A stretch of 64,000 nt of DNA from Chryseobacterium gleum (lineage in GTDB: Bacteria; Bacteroidota; Bacteroidia; Flavobacteriales; Flavobacteriaceae): contig CAMCVI010000009.1 of NCBI GenBank assembly GCA_945881885.1, forward strand, positions 1 to 64,000, in the 5' to 3' direction. A program made the translations under genes and the position numbers. Positions 24,486 through 32,272 of the stretch are shown in pieces. The notes beneath the pieces were generated by a model. It was not told where the DNA came from, did no database searches, and was given only the letters and a program-made list of their open reading frames with translations. Each line of letters begins with the position of its first letter. Within the stretch, counting starts at the first letter, position 1.

Positions 24486-25010
24486 GTGGTAGAAGAAAAA
24501 GTAATTTTAGTAGATACAAATGACAATCCAATTGGATTGATGAATAAACTTGAAGCACACGAAAAAGCAGTATTGCATAGGGCGTTTTCTGTTTTTATTT
24601 TAAATGATAACAATGAGTTGATGCTGCAACAGCGCGCACAGCATAAATACCATTCCCCTTTATTATGGACCAATACTTGCTGTAGTCACCAGCGAGAAAA
24701 CGAAACTAATATTCAAGCTGGAACCAGACGTCTTCGTGAAGAAATGGGTTTTGAAACTGAGTTGAAAGAAATGTTTCATTTTATCTATAAAGCTCCATTT
24801 GATAACGGATTAACGGAGCATGAATTGGATCATGTGATGATTGGTTATTATAATAAAATGCCGGATATTAACAAAGATGAAGTAGAAAGTTGGAAATGGA
24901 TGAAGATTGAAGACGTTAAAAATGACATGATTACAAACAAAGAACAATATACTATTTGGTTTAAAATAATATTTGAAGAATTTTATCATCATTTTGATGA
25001 CAATAAATAA
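24486..25010 (+). CDS. idi: Isopentenyl-diphosphate delta-isomerase (type I)
   Basis: Nudix-fold enzyme that interconverts IPP and DMAPP for isoprenoid synthesis (menaquinone, carotenoids, undecaprenyl phosphate). VLVDTNDNPIG... HRAFSVFI opens the domain. The active-site cysteine is in LLWTNTCCSHQR, and the Nudix-like helix is AGTRRLREEMGF. The catalytic Glu region is ELDHVMIG. The ORF track uses a TTG at 24465; I prefer the in-frame GTG at 24486, giving MVEEKVILVD and 174 residues, since family members begin there. Four bases separate it from queD. Confidence 0.92.
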   Translation: MVEEKVILVDTNDNPIGLMNKLEAHEKAVLHRAFSVFILNDNNELMLQQRAQHKYHSPLLWTNTCCSHQRENETNIQAGTRRLREEMGFETELKEMFHFIYKAPFDNGLTEHELDHVMIGYYNKMPDINKDEVESWKWMKIEDVKNDMITNKEQYTIWFKIIFEEFYHHFDDNK

Positions 25011-25014
25011 AAAA

Positions 25015-25425
25015 ATGAAAGTAACAGTAAGCAGAAAAGCGCATTTTAATGCCGCACACAGATTATTTCGAAAAGATTGGTCTATGGAAAAAAACAATGC
25101 CATTTTTGGCAAATGTAATAATCCAAATTATCACGGACATAACTACGAATTGATTGTTAGTGTTACTGGTGAGATTGATCAAGAAACGGGTTTTGTTGTA
25201 GATGTGAAAATTTTATCAGATTTGATAAAAGAACATATAGAAAATGCGTTTGACCATAAAAACTTAAATTTAGATGTTCCCGAATTTGAAAAATTAAATC
25301 CAACAGCTGAAAATATTGCGGTTGTAATTTGGCAAAAATTAAGAACACACATTAATTTAAACCTAGATTTAGAGGTAGTTTTATATGAAACGCCTCGTAA
25401 TTTTGTAACTTATAAAGGCGAATAA
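25015..25425 (+). CDS. queD: 6-carboxytetrahydropterin synthase / PTPS family protein
   Basis: Converts dihydroneopterin triphosphate to a tetrahydropterin, normally the queuosine precursor step. The zinc histidines are in FNAAHRL and YHGHNYEL, and the catalytic cysteine is in FGKCNNPN. FDHKNLN supplies the catalytic Asp-His. Length from the ATG at 25015 is 136 residues; the ORF track's 14 extra N-terminal residues overlap idi and are not conserved. Family members can instead make pyruvoyl-tetrahydropterin, and Cys plus short length favour QueD. It sits between idi and manA with spacings of 4 and 0 bases. Confidence 0.85.
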   Translation: MKVTVSRKAHFNAAHRLFRKDWSMEKNNAIFGKCNNPNYHGHNYELIVSVTGEIDQETGFVVDVKILSDLIKEHIENAFDHKNLNLDVPEFEKLNPTAENIAVVIWQKLRTHINLNLDLEVVLYETPRNFVTYKGE

Positions 25426-26385
25426 ATGTTGTTTTATCCACTAGTTTTTGAACCTATTTTTAAAGAGCGTATTTGGGGTGGAAACAAATTAAAAGAGTTT
25501 TTAAACAAATCTTTTGATGGCCAACAAATTGGAGAAAGTTGGGAATTGTCAACCGTCGCTAATGATATTAGTGTAGTAGCCAATGGCGCATTTAAAGGAT
25601 TGAATTTAAATCAATTAATAGATAAATATCCTGCAGAAATATTAGGTGTGAATTCCATTCAAAATTTCGGACATCATTTTCCTTTGCTTTTTAAGTTTTT
25701 AGATGCCAAAGAAGATTTGTCTATTCAAGTTCATCCAAATGACAAATTGGCAAAAGAAAGACACAATTCTTTTGGCAAAACAGAAATGTGGTATGTAATG
25801 CAAGCCGACGAAAATGCAAGATTGGTAGTTGGTTTTAAAGACAAAACAAATAAACAAGACTACCAAGAGCATATTAAAAATAAAACATTGGCAGCTATTT
25901 TAAATGAAACACCTGTTGAAAAAGGCGACGCTTTTTTCCTAGAAACAGGAACAGTACATGCTATTGGCGCTGGTGTTTTAATTGCAGAAATACAACAAAC
26001 TAGCGACATTACGTATCGATTATACGATTGGGATAGGGTAGATGCAAATGGAGTTGGTAGAGAATTACATACTGATTTAGCACTCGACGCAATAAATTTT
26101 GAAACTACAAACACTAAATTACAATACGAAAACGGTTTAAACAAATCTGTTAATTTAGTTTCATGTCCTTTTTTTGAAACGCATATTTTAAATATTTCAG
26201 GAAACTATAATTGGAAAAAAACCAAAGAATCATTCACGGTTTTTATGTGTACGGAAGGTAATTTTAGTATAAATATGTTCGATTTCCAAGCTTCGTTCAA
26301 AAAAGGTGACACCTTATTAATACCTGCTACAATAGCTAGTTTTGAAATTATTGGAACAACTTCTCTATTGGAAATTACAATTTAA
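25426..26385 (+). CDS. manA: Mannose-6-phosphate isomerase, class I
   Basis: Zinc enzyme converting fructose-6-P and mannose-6-P, supplying mannose for glycans. Metal-ligand segments are QVHPND, TEMWYV (Glu) and ETGTVHAIGAG. The C-terminal part LIAEIQQTSDITYRLYDWDR is typical of the short (~320-residue) class I forms of Bacteroidota and Firmicutes. The ATG follows the queD stop directly, so the three genes form an operon although their pathways differ. Confidence 0.92.
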   Translation: MLFYPLVFEPIFKERIWGGNKLKEFLNKSFDGQQIGESWELSTVANDISVVANGAFKGLNLNQLIDKYPAEILGVNSIQNFGHHFPLLFKFLDAKEDLSIQVHPNDKLAKERHNSFGKTEMWYVMQADENARLVVGFKDKTNKQDYQEHIKNKTLAAILNETPVEKGDAFFLETGTVHAIGAGVLIAEIQQTSDITYRLYDWDRVDANGVGRELHTDLALDAINFETTNTKLQYENGLNKSVNLVSCPFFETHILNISGNYNWKKTKESFTVFMCTEGNFSINMFDFQASFKKGDTLLIPATIASFEIIGTTSLLEITI

Positions 26386-26409
26386 TTAGCAGTGTATTGA
26401 TATATTGTT

Positions 26410-26417
26410 TACTTTTG
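26410..26417 (+). promoter_or_regulatory. -7 box upstream of the 89-aa gene
   Basis: TACTTTTG followed by C, 25 bases before the ATG at 26443. Confidence 0.5.
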
Positions 26418-26442
26418 CATCATAATTTTTAAAAATAAGAAA

Positions 26443-26712
26443 ATGGCAAGCGTTAAAAACTTGAAAAAGGAAATTAACTACGTTTTAGGAGATATCTTAA
26501 ACATAGTATATATTTGGGAAATGACCTCTACTGGAAAACCAACAGAATCATCTGAGGCATTAGTAGGAGATATTTACGATACATTTGATGCATTAATGGT
26601 TAAAGTAAACCAAAAAAATGTTGAAAATAAAAAAGCTCATTACAAATTAGTGAAAACTGAATTTGAAGTTGCTGCAAATCAATTTGTTGCAAAAGTGAAC
26701 GAATTAAACTAA
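26443..26712 (+). CDS. Small conserved helical protein, unknown function
   Basis: An 89-residue protein, predicted largely alpha-helical (LKKEINYVLGDILNIVYIWEM, ALMVKVNQKNVENKKAHYKLVKTEFEVAANQFVAKVNELN). No signal peptide or membrane segment. I recall similar short proteins across Flavobacteriaceae but no assigned domain. It has its own -7 box, and the following region carries the tRNA-Thr promoter. Reading as a real gene rests on clean start context, codon use like its neighbours and the promoter. Confidence 0.75.
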   Translation: MASVKNLKKEINYVLGDILNIVYIWEMTSTGKPTESSEALVGDIYDTFDALMVKVNQKNVENKKAHYKLVKTEFEVAANQFVAKVNELN

Positions 26713-26741
26713 GAAAAAACTCAAAAAAAATATTTATTTTT

Positions 26742-26772
26742 TTTGCAATTTAAATTATCAAGACTATATTTG
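26742..26772 (+). promoter_or_regulatory. Promoter for tRNA-Thr
   Basis: TTTG, 19 bases, TATATTTG, the same exact consensus and spacing as at the tRNA-Val gene. The -7 box ends 16 bases before the mature tRNA. Confidence 0.8.
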
Positions 26773-26788
26773 CACTGCAAAATGAGTC

Positions 26789-26862
26789 GCCGGTGTAGCT
26801 CAGCTGGCTAGAGCAGCTGATTTGTAATCAGCAGGTCGTGGGTTCGAGTCCCTCCACTGGCT
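26789..26862 (+). tRNA. tRNA-Thr (anticodon TGT)
   Basis: Cloverleaf with acceptor GCCGGTG/CACTGGC (one G-U pair), D arm GCTC...GAGC, anticodon stem GCTGA/TCAGC around TTTGTAA (anticodon TGT), and T arm GTGGGTTCGAGTCCCTC. CCA is not encoded. Confidence 0.95.
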
Positions 26863-26865
26863 CAA

Positions 26866-26897
26866 AAAAAAAGGCAATCGAAAGATTGCCTTTTTTT
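26866..26897. terminator. Terminator after tRNA-Thr, shared with the convergent PUR gene
   Basis: AAAAAAAGGCAATC-GAAA-GATTGCCTTTTTTT, a perfect 14-bp stem with a GAAA tetraloop, immediately past the tRNA and just before the PUR-family stop codon. Confidence 0.9.
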
Positions 26898-26898
26898 A

Positions 26899-27285
26899 TT
26901 AAATATCGTCAAAATCTATATCTGTATAACTGTTTGAAGAAGTTTTAGTTGTTGTTTCAGAACTTGAATGTTCAGATCCATCTGATTCTTTTTTAAAATC
27001 TTTTTGGTGTCTTTCTGAAATAACTTCTTCTCCTTTATGATTAACTACATACTCAGTCATTTCACTTAAAATTTCATTAAAAGAAGAAAAATCTTCTTTA
27101 TACAAATAAATTTTATGCTTTTTAAAATGATACGAGCCATCTTCTTCAGTAAATTTTTTACTTTCAGTAATGGTAATGTAATAATCGTCTGCTTTTGTAG
27201 CCCTAACATCAAAGAAGTAGGTTCTTCTTCCTGCTCTTAATACCTTAGAAAAAATATCTTTTTCTACTAATTCTTTGTCATACAT
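26899..27285 (-). CDS. PUR-family DNA/RNA-binding protein (DUF3276)
   Basis: The core at residues ~8-85 (IFSKVLRAGRRTYFFDVRATKADDYYITITESKK... HKIYLYKEDFSSFNEIL) matches the bacterial PUR-alpha-like repeat of the DUF3276 family, as in Borrelia BpuR. Those are small homodimeric single-stranded nucleic-acid binders. The last ~40 residues are a Ser/Thr/Asp-rich tail ending in DIDFDDI, resembling acidic tails of single-strand binding proteins. It is monocistronic and its terminator is shared with tRNA-Thr. The regulatory target is unknown. Confidence 0.88.
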   Translation of the reverse strand: MYDKELVEKDIFSKVLRAGRRTYFFDVRATKADDYYITITESKKFTEEDGSYHFKKHKIYLYKEDFSSFNEILSEMTEYVVNHKGEEVISERHQKDFKKESDGSEHSSSETTTKTSSNSYTDIDFDDI

Positions 27286-27355
27286 AATCCTTCGTTCAAT
27301 TATTAGTTGTTTTAGTGTTTCAAAAATCTAAAAAAAAACAATAAAAAACAATTTT

Positions 27356-29119
27356 TTAAGCATTTTCTTTTTCAGAAAGTTGTTTTATGTATAAATCTTT
27401 ATAAAATCCTTCTTTATTTACTAGTTCTTTGTGTGTGCCTTCCTGAACAATTCTTCCTTCATCTAAAATTATAATTTTATCTGCATTTTTTGCAGCAGAA
27501 GCTCTATGCGTAACAATAATAGTAGTTTTGTGTTTGAAAATAGTTTTAAAATTTGTTATAATTTTTTCTTCAGTTTCTGTATCAACTGCGCTTAAGCAAT
27601 CGTCTAAAATTAATATTGGTGCTTCCTTAATAATAGCTCGGGCAATAGATACGCGTTGTTTTTGACCACCTGATAATGTAATGCCTCTCTCGCCTAAAAC
27701 GGTTTCATATTTATTAGTAAATAACTGAATCGTATCATCTACAACTGCCATTTTTGCCGCAATAATAATTTCTTCATCAGTAGCGTCTTCTTTACCAAAT
27801 TTTATATTATTTTTTATTGAATCTGAAAACAAGAAAGGATCTTGAGTTACAATGCTCATATTTTTTCTTAAGTGATAAATATCATAATCTACCAAATCTT
27901 TATCATCAATTTTAATTTTAGAATTTCCAGACACATCATGAATTCTAGTCAACAAAGATAAAATTGTTGACTTTCCAGATCCTGTTTTTCCTAATATGGC
28001 AATAGTTTCACCTTTATTTATAGTGAAATTCACATCTGTTAGTGCTTTAATATTCGTGTCATCATAAGTATAACTTACATTTTCAAAAGAAATTTTTCCA
28101 TTAATCGATGTGGTTATTTTTCCTGTATTCTGAATTTCAGGTTGTTCTGTTAAAAATTCATTAATCCTTTTTTGTGAAGCTTCCGCTTCTTGCACCAAAG
28201 AAGAAACCCATCCAATAGAAGCTACTGGCCATACTAGCATTCCAATGTATAATAAAAACTTTGCAATCTCGCCCAGGTCTTTTATTTCGCCATTTACATA
28301 CATATCGCCACCAACAAAAATTACAATTAAATAGCTTAAGCCAATTAATAATATCATTAAAGGTCCAAATAATGCGTTTGTTTTTACAAGTGCTAAGTTT
28401 TTTTCTTTACTAATTTTAGATAATATATTGAATTCATTATTTCTATCTTTCTCTAAGGCATAAGCTTTTATCACTCTAATACCTGAAAAAAATTCTTGAG
28501 TAAACGAAGATAATGTTGATAAATTTTCCTGATATTCCGTACTTTTTTTATTAATACGTTTGCTCAAAATAAAAATACTATACGACAAAACAGGAAGCGG
28601 GAGCAGGCAATAAATGGTAAGTTTTACGTTGATAGCCGACATGCTAACAATGATTGCGGCAAATCGTATAATTGTATTAATGGTGTACATAACCGCCGGA
28701 CCAACATACATTCTTACTTTTCCAACATCTTCACTAATGCGATTCATTAAATCACCAGTTCTGTTTTTTTTGTAAAAATTTTGAGAAAGATTTTGGTAAT
28801 GATTGAATATTTCATTTTTAAGATCAAACTCAACAAAACGTGACATAACAATCAAGGTTTGACGCATTAAAAATGTCATAAAACCCGCAATTAAAGTACA
28901 AAATATAATTATGGTTATGTTTTCAAATAAATCTTTTTTTAGTAAAGACGTATTTTTGTTTTCAGATTTTAGGTATAATTCTATTAATGATATTGATTTT
29001 CCAACTAATTCTGGCGTAAACAAAGCAAATATTTGTGCCACAATTGTGATAACTATTCCAAATAAAAAGCGGTATTTGTATTTTATGAAATATTTGTTTA
29101 AATATCGTAATTCTTTCAT
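27356..29119 (-). CDS. ABC exporter, fused permease and ATPase (MsbA/LmrA type)
   Basis: Half-transporter with an N-terminal six-helix membrane domain (to about residue 310) and a C-terminal ATPase. The ATPase has Walker A GKTGSGKST, Q-loop VTQDPFLFS, signature LSGGQKQRVSIARA, Walker B ILILDDCLSAVD and the H-loop VTHR. A homodimer is expected. Substrate is unknown; lipid-linked products or drugs are typical for the subfamily. Length 587. It is divergent from the leucine-type dehydrogenase gene. Confidence 0.93.
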   Translation of the reverse strand: MKELRYLNKYFIKYKYRFLFGIVITIVAQIFALFTPELVGKSISLIELYLKSENKNTSLLKKDLFENITIIIFCTLIAGFMTFLMRQTLIVMSRFVEFDLKNEIFNHYQNLSQNFYKKNRTGDLMNRISEDVGKVRMYVGPAVMYTINTIIRFAAIIVSMSAINVKLTIYCLLPLPVLSYSIFILSKRINKKSTEYQENLSTLSSFTQEFFSGIRVIKAYALEKDRNNEFNILSKISKEKNLALVKTNALFGPLMILLIGLSYLIVIFVGGDMYVNGEIKDLGEIAKFLLYIGMLVWPVASIGWVSSLVQEAEASQKRINEFLTEQPEIQNTGKITTSINGKISFENVSYTYDDTNIKALTDVNFTINKGETIAILGKTGSGKSTILSLLTRIHDVSGNSKIKIDDKDLVDYDIYHLRKNMSIVTQDPFLFSDSIKNNIKFGKEDATDEEIIIAAKMAVVDDTIQLFTNKYETVLGERGITLSGGQKQRVSIARAIIKEAPILILDDCLSAVDTETEEKIITNFKTIFKHKTTIIVTHRASAAKNADKIIILDEGRIVQEGTHKELVNKEGFYKDLYIKQLSEKENA

Positions 29120-29253
29120 TTAAAGTAAAGTAAGTAAAAGTAAATATGGTTTTGTTAAATAATTTATAGTTTTCCGTTCTTAATTATCATTATGAATAAT
29201 TATTGTATTCGTAAAAATAAAATAAAAAATAAGAAAAATATCTATTTTATATA

Positions 29254-29261
29254 TATTTTTG
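29254..29261 (+). promoter_or_regulatory. -7 box upstream of the leucine-type dehydrogenase
   Basis: TATTTTTG followed by C, 33 bases before the ATG at 29295. Confidence 0.5.
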
Positions 29262-29294
29262 CGACTTATTATTGATAAATAATCAAATTTACTC

Positions 29295-30401
29295 ATGACT
29301 ACTGATATTATAAATTCTAATGAACTACATAAAGTAGATCCTGTTTTTGGTCAAATTTCTTTTGACGGACACGAACAAGTTGTTTTTTGTAACGACAAAG
29401 ATACAGGATTAAAAGCAATAATCGGAATACATAATACAGTTCTTGGTCCGGCACTTGGTGGCACAAGAATGTGGCAATATACCAACGAATGGGAAGCATT
29501 AAATGATGTTTTACGATTGTCTCGAGGTATGTCTTTTAAATCTTCCATTTCTGGATTGAATTTAGGTGGTGGAAAAGCGGTTATTATCGGCGATGCTAAA
29601 ACAGAAAAAACTCCTGAATTAATGAGGAAATTTGGAGAATTTGTAAACTCTTTATCAGGAAAATATATTACAGCTGAAGACGTGGGAATGGAAACCAAAG
29701 ACATGGATACAGTTAGAGAAGTAACGCCATATGTTACTGGAATTTCAGAAAGCAAAGGTGGTTCTGGAAATCCATCTCCAATTACCGCTTATGGTGTATT
29801 TGTGGGAATGAAAGCTGCTGCAAAGCACAAATTTGGCACAGAGTCATTAGCTGGAAAAAAAGTTTTAGTGCAAGGTATTGGACATGTTGGCGAAGTATTG
29901 GTGCAACATTTAACGAACGAAGGGGCAATTGTGACCATTTCGGATATTAATGAAAGCAGATTACATGAAGTAGGTTCTAAATATGGAGCTAAAATTTTTA
30001 GTGGAAACGATATGTACAGTTTAGATGTAGATATTTATGCGCCATGTGCTTTAGGCGCAACTATTAACGATGAAACGATTAGTAAAATTCAAGCAAAAGT
30101 AATTGCTGGTGCAGCTAATAATCAACTAGCAAATGAAGTAATTCATGGTAAATTATTAAAAGAAAAAGGAATATTATACGCGCCAGATTTTTTAATTAAT
30201 GCTGGTGGGGTAATTAATGTATATTCAGAGTTGGCCAATTTAACAAATGCTCAAGTTATGGAAAAAACAGAAAATATTTACAATACTGCAATGGACATCT
30301 TTAGGTTGTCGGATGATCAAAATATTACCACACATCAAGCGGCATTAAATATTGCTCAAAAAAGAATTGATGACAGAAAAAAAGAATTACAAAACAAATA
30401 A
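29295..30401 (+). CDS. Glu/Leu/Phe/Val dehydrogenase, leucine dehydrogenase-like
   Basis: NAD-dependent oxidative deamination of a branched-chain amino acid. The N-terminal domain has GPALGGTRMW and LNLGGGKAVIIGD, with the substrate lysines, and EDVGMETKDMD. The Rossmann domain shows VQGIGHVGE. GGTRMWQY-type spacing and 368 residues match leucine/valine dehydrogenases better than glutamate dehydrogenases (~410+), of which one is at 34.7 kb. It probably starts leucine catabolism, a pathway that could end at the HMG-CoA lyase (13.1 kb). A terminator follows. Confidence 0.9.
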   Translation: MTTDIINSNELHKVDPVFGQISFDGHEQVVFCNDKDTGLKAIIGIHNTVLGPALGGTRMWQYTNEWEALNDVLRLSRGMSFKSSISGLNLGGGKAVIIGDAKTEKTPELMRKFGEFVNSLSGKYITAEDVGMETKDMDTVREVTPYVTGISESKGGSGNPSPITAYGVFVGMKAAAKHKFGTESLAGKKVLVQGIGHVGEVLVQHLTNEGAIVTISDINESRLHEVGSKYGAKIFSGNDMYSLDVDIYAPCALGATINDETISKIQAKVIAGAANNQLANEVIHGKLLKEKGILYAPDFLINAGGVINVYSELANLTNAQVMEKTENIYNTAMDIFRLSDDQNITTHQAALNIAQKRIDDRKKELQNK

Positions 30402-30421
30402 TTCTTTAAAATAAAATATTG

Positions 30422-30429
30422 TAAATTTG
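30422..30429 (+). promoter_or_regulatory. -7 box upstream of nusB, abutting a terminator
   Basis: TAAATTTG directly precedes the left arm of the hairpin at 30431. A transcript starting ~7 bases past this box would lack most of the left arm. Confidence 0.45.
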
Positions 30430-30430
30430 T

Positions 30431-30469
30431 CCCGAAATAAAAAAGTAATTATTTCGGGATAATTTTTTT
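30431..30469 (+). terminator. Intrinsic terminator between the dehydrogenase and nusB
   Basis: CCCGAAATAA/TTATTTCGGG perfect 10-bp stem with an 8-nt loop and a T-run. It ends 13 bases before the nusB ATG, unusually close. Confidence 0.85.
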
Positions 30470-30482
30470 AAAGTTCTTAGCC

Positions 30483-31424
30483 ATGCTTAACAGAAGACAT
30501 TTTAGAGTAAAAGTGATGCAAACCATCTATGCCATGCATAGACACGAATCGGATTCATTAGACAAAGAAGAAAAATTTTTATTGCATAGTATTGAAAGTT
30601 CTCAAGATTTATATTTGGTAATGTTATCCATTTTCACTGAATTACAACTCAAAGAAAAAGCGTATTTAGCACTAGCTTCTAAAAAACATTTGGCTACAAA
30701 AGAAGAGCAAAATCCTAATTTTAAGTTTGTAAATAATAGTTTCTTTAAAATTTTAAGTAATCATTCTGCTTTTTTTGATAAATTAGAAGAAAGAAAAATT
30801 GACAATTGGAAACGCAATGACGATTGTATTATTTTTCTTTTAGAAGCCATAAAATCTTCAGATTTATACAAGCGATACATGGCCGTTGAAACAGCAGATT
30901 TTAAAAAAGATATTTTCTTTATATTCGATGTTTTTAATGAAATTATTGCCCCAAACGAAAAACTTTACGATTATTTAGAAGATTGTAAAATTACTTGGGT
31001 AGATGATATTCCAGTGATAAATACGTTGCTTTCTAAACAAATAAAGTCTATTAAAAGTCTTGACGACATATTAGAGTTACCGATTGTTTTTAAAGATTTA
31101 GACGATAAAGAATTTGTGACAAATTTATTCAGGAAAACAGTTTTAAATGAATTGGAATTTGCCGCAACATTTGAAAACAAAACGCCAAATTGGGACAAAG
31201 AGCGTATTGCAGAATTAGATACCATTATTCTTAAAATGGCCATTTGTGAATTACTTAAATTTCCATCAATTCCTATAAAAGTTACCTTAAATGAATATTT
31301 AGAAATTGCGAAAGAATATTCTACACCAAAAAGTAGTATATTTATTAACGGAATTTTAGATAATTTAGTAAAAGATTTTCAATCCGAAAATAAAATTAAA
31401 AAAGCGGGTAGAGGCTTATTATAA
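30483..31424 (+). CDS. nusB: Transcription antitermination factor NusB (long form)
   Basis: NusB binds NusE/S10 and boxA RNA in rRNA antitermination. The N-terminus MLNRRHFRVKVMQTIYAMHR and the C-terminal domain from about residue 215 (FVTNLFRKTVLNELEFAATFENKTPNWDKERIAELDTIILKMAICELLKFPSIPIKVTLNEYLEIAKEYSTPKSSIFINGILDNL) are the family. At 313 residues it is twice the E. coli length, with an inserted helical middle section, normal for Bacteroidota. It heads nusB-DUF1573-yajC. The leader has an overlapping promoter and terminator. Confidence 0.93.
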   Translation: MLNRRHFRVKVMQTIYAMHRHESDSLDKEEKFLLHSIESSQDLYLVMLSIFTELQLKEKAYLALASKKHLATKEEQNPNFKFVNNSFFKILSNHSAFFDKLEERKIDNWKRNDDCIIFLLEAIKSSDLYKRYMAVETADFKKDIFFIFDVFNEIIAPNEKLYDYLEDCKITWVDDIPVINTLLSKQIKSIKSLDDILELPIVFKDLDDKEFVTNLFRKTVLNELEFAATFENKTPNWDKERIAELDTIILKMAICELLKFPSIPIKVTLNEYLEIAKEYSTPKSSIFINGILDNLVKDFQSENKIKKAGRGLL

Positions 31425-31434
31425 ATAAATAAAA

Positions 31435-31869
31435 ATGAAAAAAACGATTAGAATTTTTTTAGCAGCAGCATTGCTAATTACTTGGTCTTGTAAAAAAGAG
31501 GGGTCAGCCGAAGAAAATTTAAGACTTAATTTACAAAAGAATGCTGACGCACCTAAAACGAAAGTATCATTTGATAAAATGGTTCATGATTTTGGTGAAA
31601 TTAAACAAGGCGAAGTGGTGTCTACCATATTTACCATTAAAAATGTTGGCGATAAAGATTTATATGTTTTGGAAGCGCATGGATCTTGTGGTTGTACCGT
31701 TCCTGAAGTTACAAAGGAACCTATTTCACCAGGAAAAACAGCACCAATTTATGTAAAATTTGATTCAAACGGAAAATCTGGTGAAGTAACAAAATCAATT
31801 ATAATTACTTGCAACACGGCAAGAATTGTTGAAAATATTAGTATAAAAGCAAGTATTAAATCTAAATAA
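31435..31869 (+). CDS. DUF1573 lipoprotein
   Basis: Lipoprotein signal peptide ending at LITWSC, so the mature protein begins at Cys19 and is membrane-anchored. The rest is a DUF1573 immunoglobulin-like domain (HDFGEIKQGEVVSTIFTIKNVGDKDLYV... GSCGCTVPE... PISPGKTAPIYVKFDSNGKSGEVTKSI). Homologues are abundant in Bacteroidota and no activity is known. It is ten bases after nusB and six before yajC, so probably co-transcribed. Its conserved cysteines in SCGCT might bind metal or form a disulfide (inference). Confidence 0.9.
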   Translation: MKKTIRIFLAAALLITWSCKKEGSAEENLRLNLQKNADAPKTKVSFDKMVHDFGEIKQGEVVSTIFTIKNVGDKDLYVLEAHGSCGCTVPEVTKEPISPGKTAPIYVKFDSNGKSGEVTKSIIITCNTARIVENISIKASIKSK

Positions 31870-31875
31870 ATCGAT

Positions 31876-32148
31876 ATGAATCCAATGTTAATTGCACAGT
31901 TAGTATTAATGATAGTAGTATTTTACTTCTTAATCATTATGCCAAAAAACAAAAAAATTAAATTAGAAAAACAATTTTTAACAAATTTAAAAACAGGTGA
32001 TAAAATTATCACAATCGCTGGAATTCATGGTAAAGTTTCTGAAATTTCCGAAACTACAATTGTTATGGAAACTATGTCTGGAAAGTTAAAAGTTGAAAAA
32101 AGTTCTATTTCAGCAGAAATGAGTTTGAAATTAAGCGAGAAAAAATAA
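31876..32148 (+). CDS. yajC: Preprotein translocase subunit YajC
   Basis: Small single-pass membrane protein of the SecDF-YajC accessory complex. One N-terminal helix (LIAQLVLMIVVFYFLIIMP) is followed by KNKKIKLEKQFLTNLKTGDKIITIAGIHGKVSEI, the diagnostic YajC stretch. Length 90 is normal. It is the last gene of the nusB operon; a repeat-type terminator follows at once. In this window the secDF gene is 13 kb away. Confidence 0.94.
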   Translation: MNPMLIAQLVLMIVVFYFLIIMPKNKKIKLEKQFLTNLKTGDKIITIAGIHGKVSEISETTIVMETMSGKLKVEKSSISAEMSLKLSEKK

Positions 32149-32176
32149 TATTTTAAATTCCAAATTCCAAAAAAAT

Positions 32177-32222
32177 AAATTCCAAATTCCAAACTGAAAA
32201 GTAGCGGAATTTGGAATTTTTG
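32177..32222. terminator. Terminator built from AAATTCCAAATTCC repeats
   Basis: AAATTCCAAATTCC pairs perfectly (14 bp) with GGAATTTGGAATTT and is followed by TTTTTG. The same motif forms the hairpin at 53920-53966. Confidence 0.8.
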
Positions 32223-32236
32223 TATAAAGTGTTTTT

Positions 32237-32263
32237 TGTCATTCTGAACTTGTTTCAGAATCT
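32237..32263. repeat. Dispersed 27-nt repeat, copy 2
   Basis: TGTCATTCTGAACTTGTTTC... AGAATCT, identical to 11435-11461 except one base. Confidence 0.75.
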
Positions 32264-32272
32264 TATAACCTT

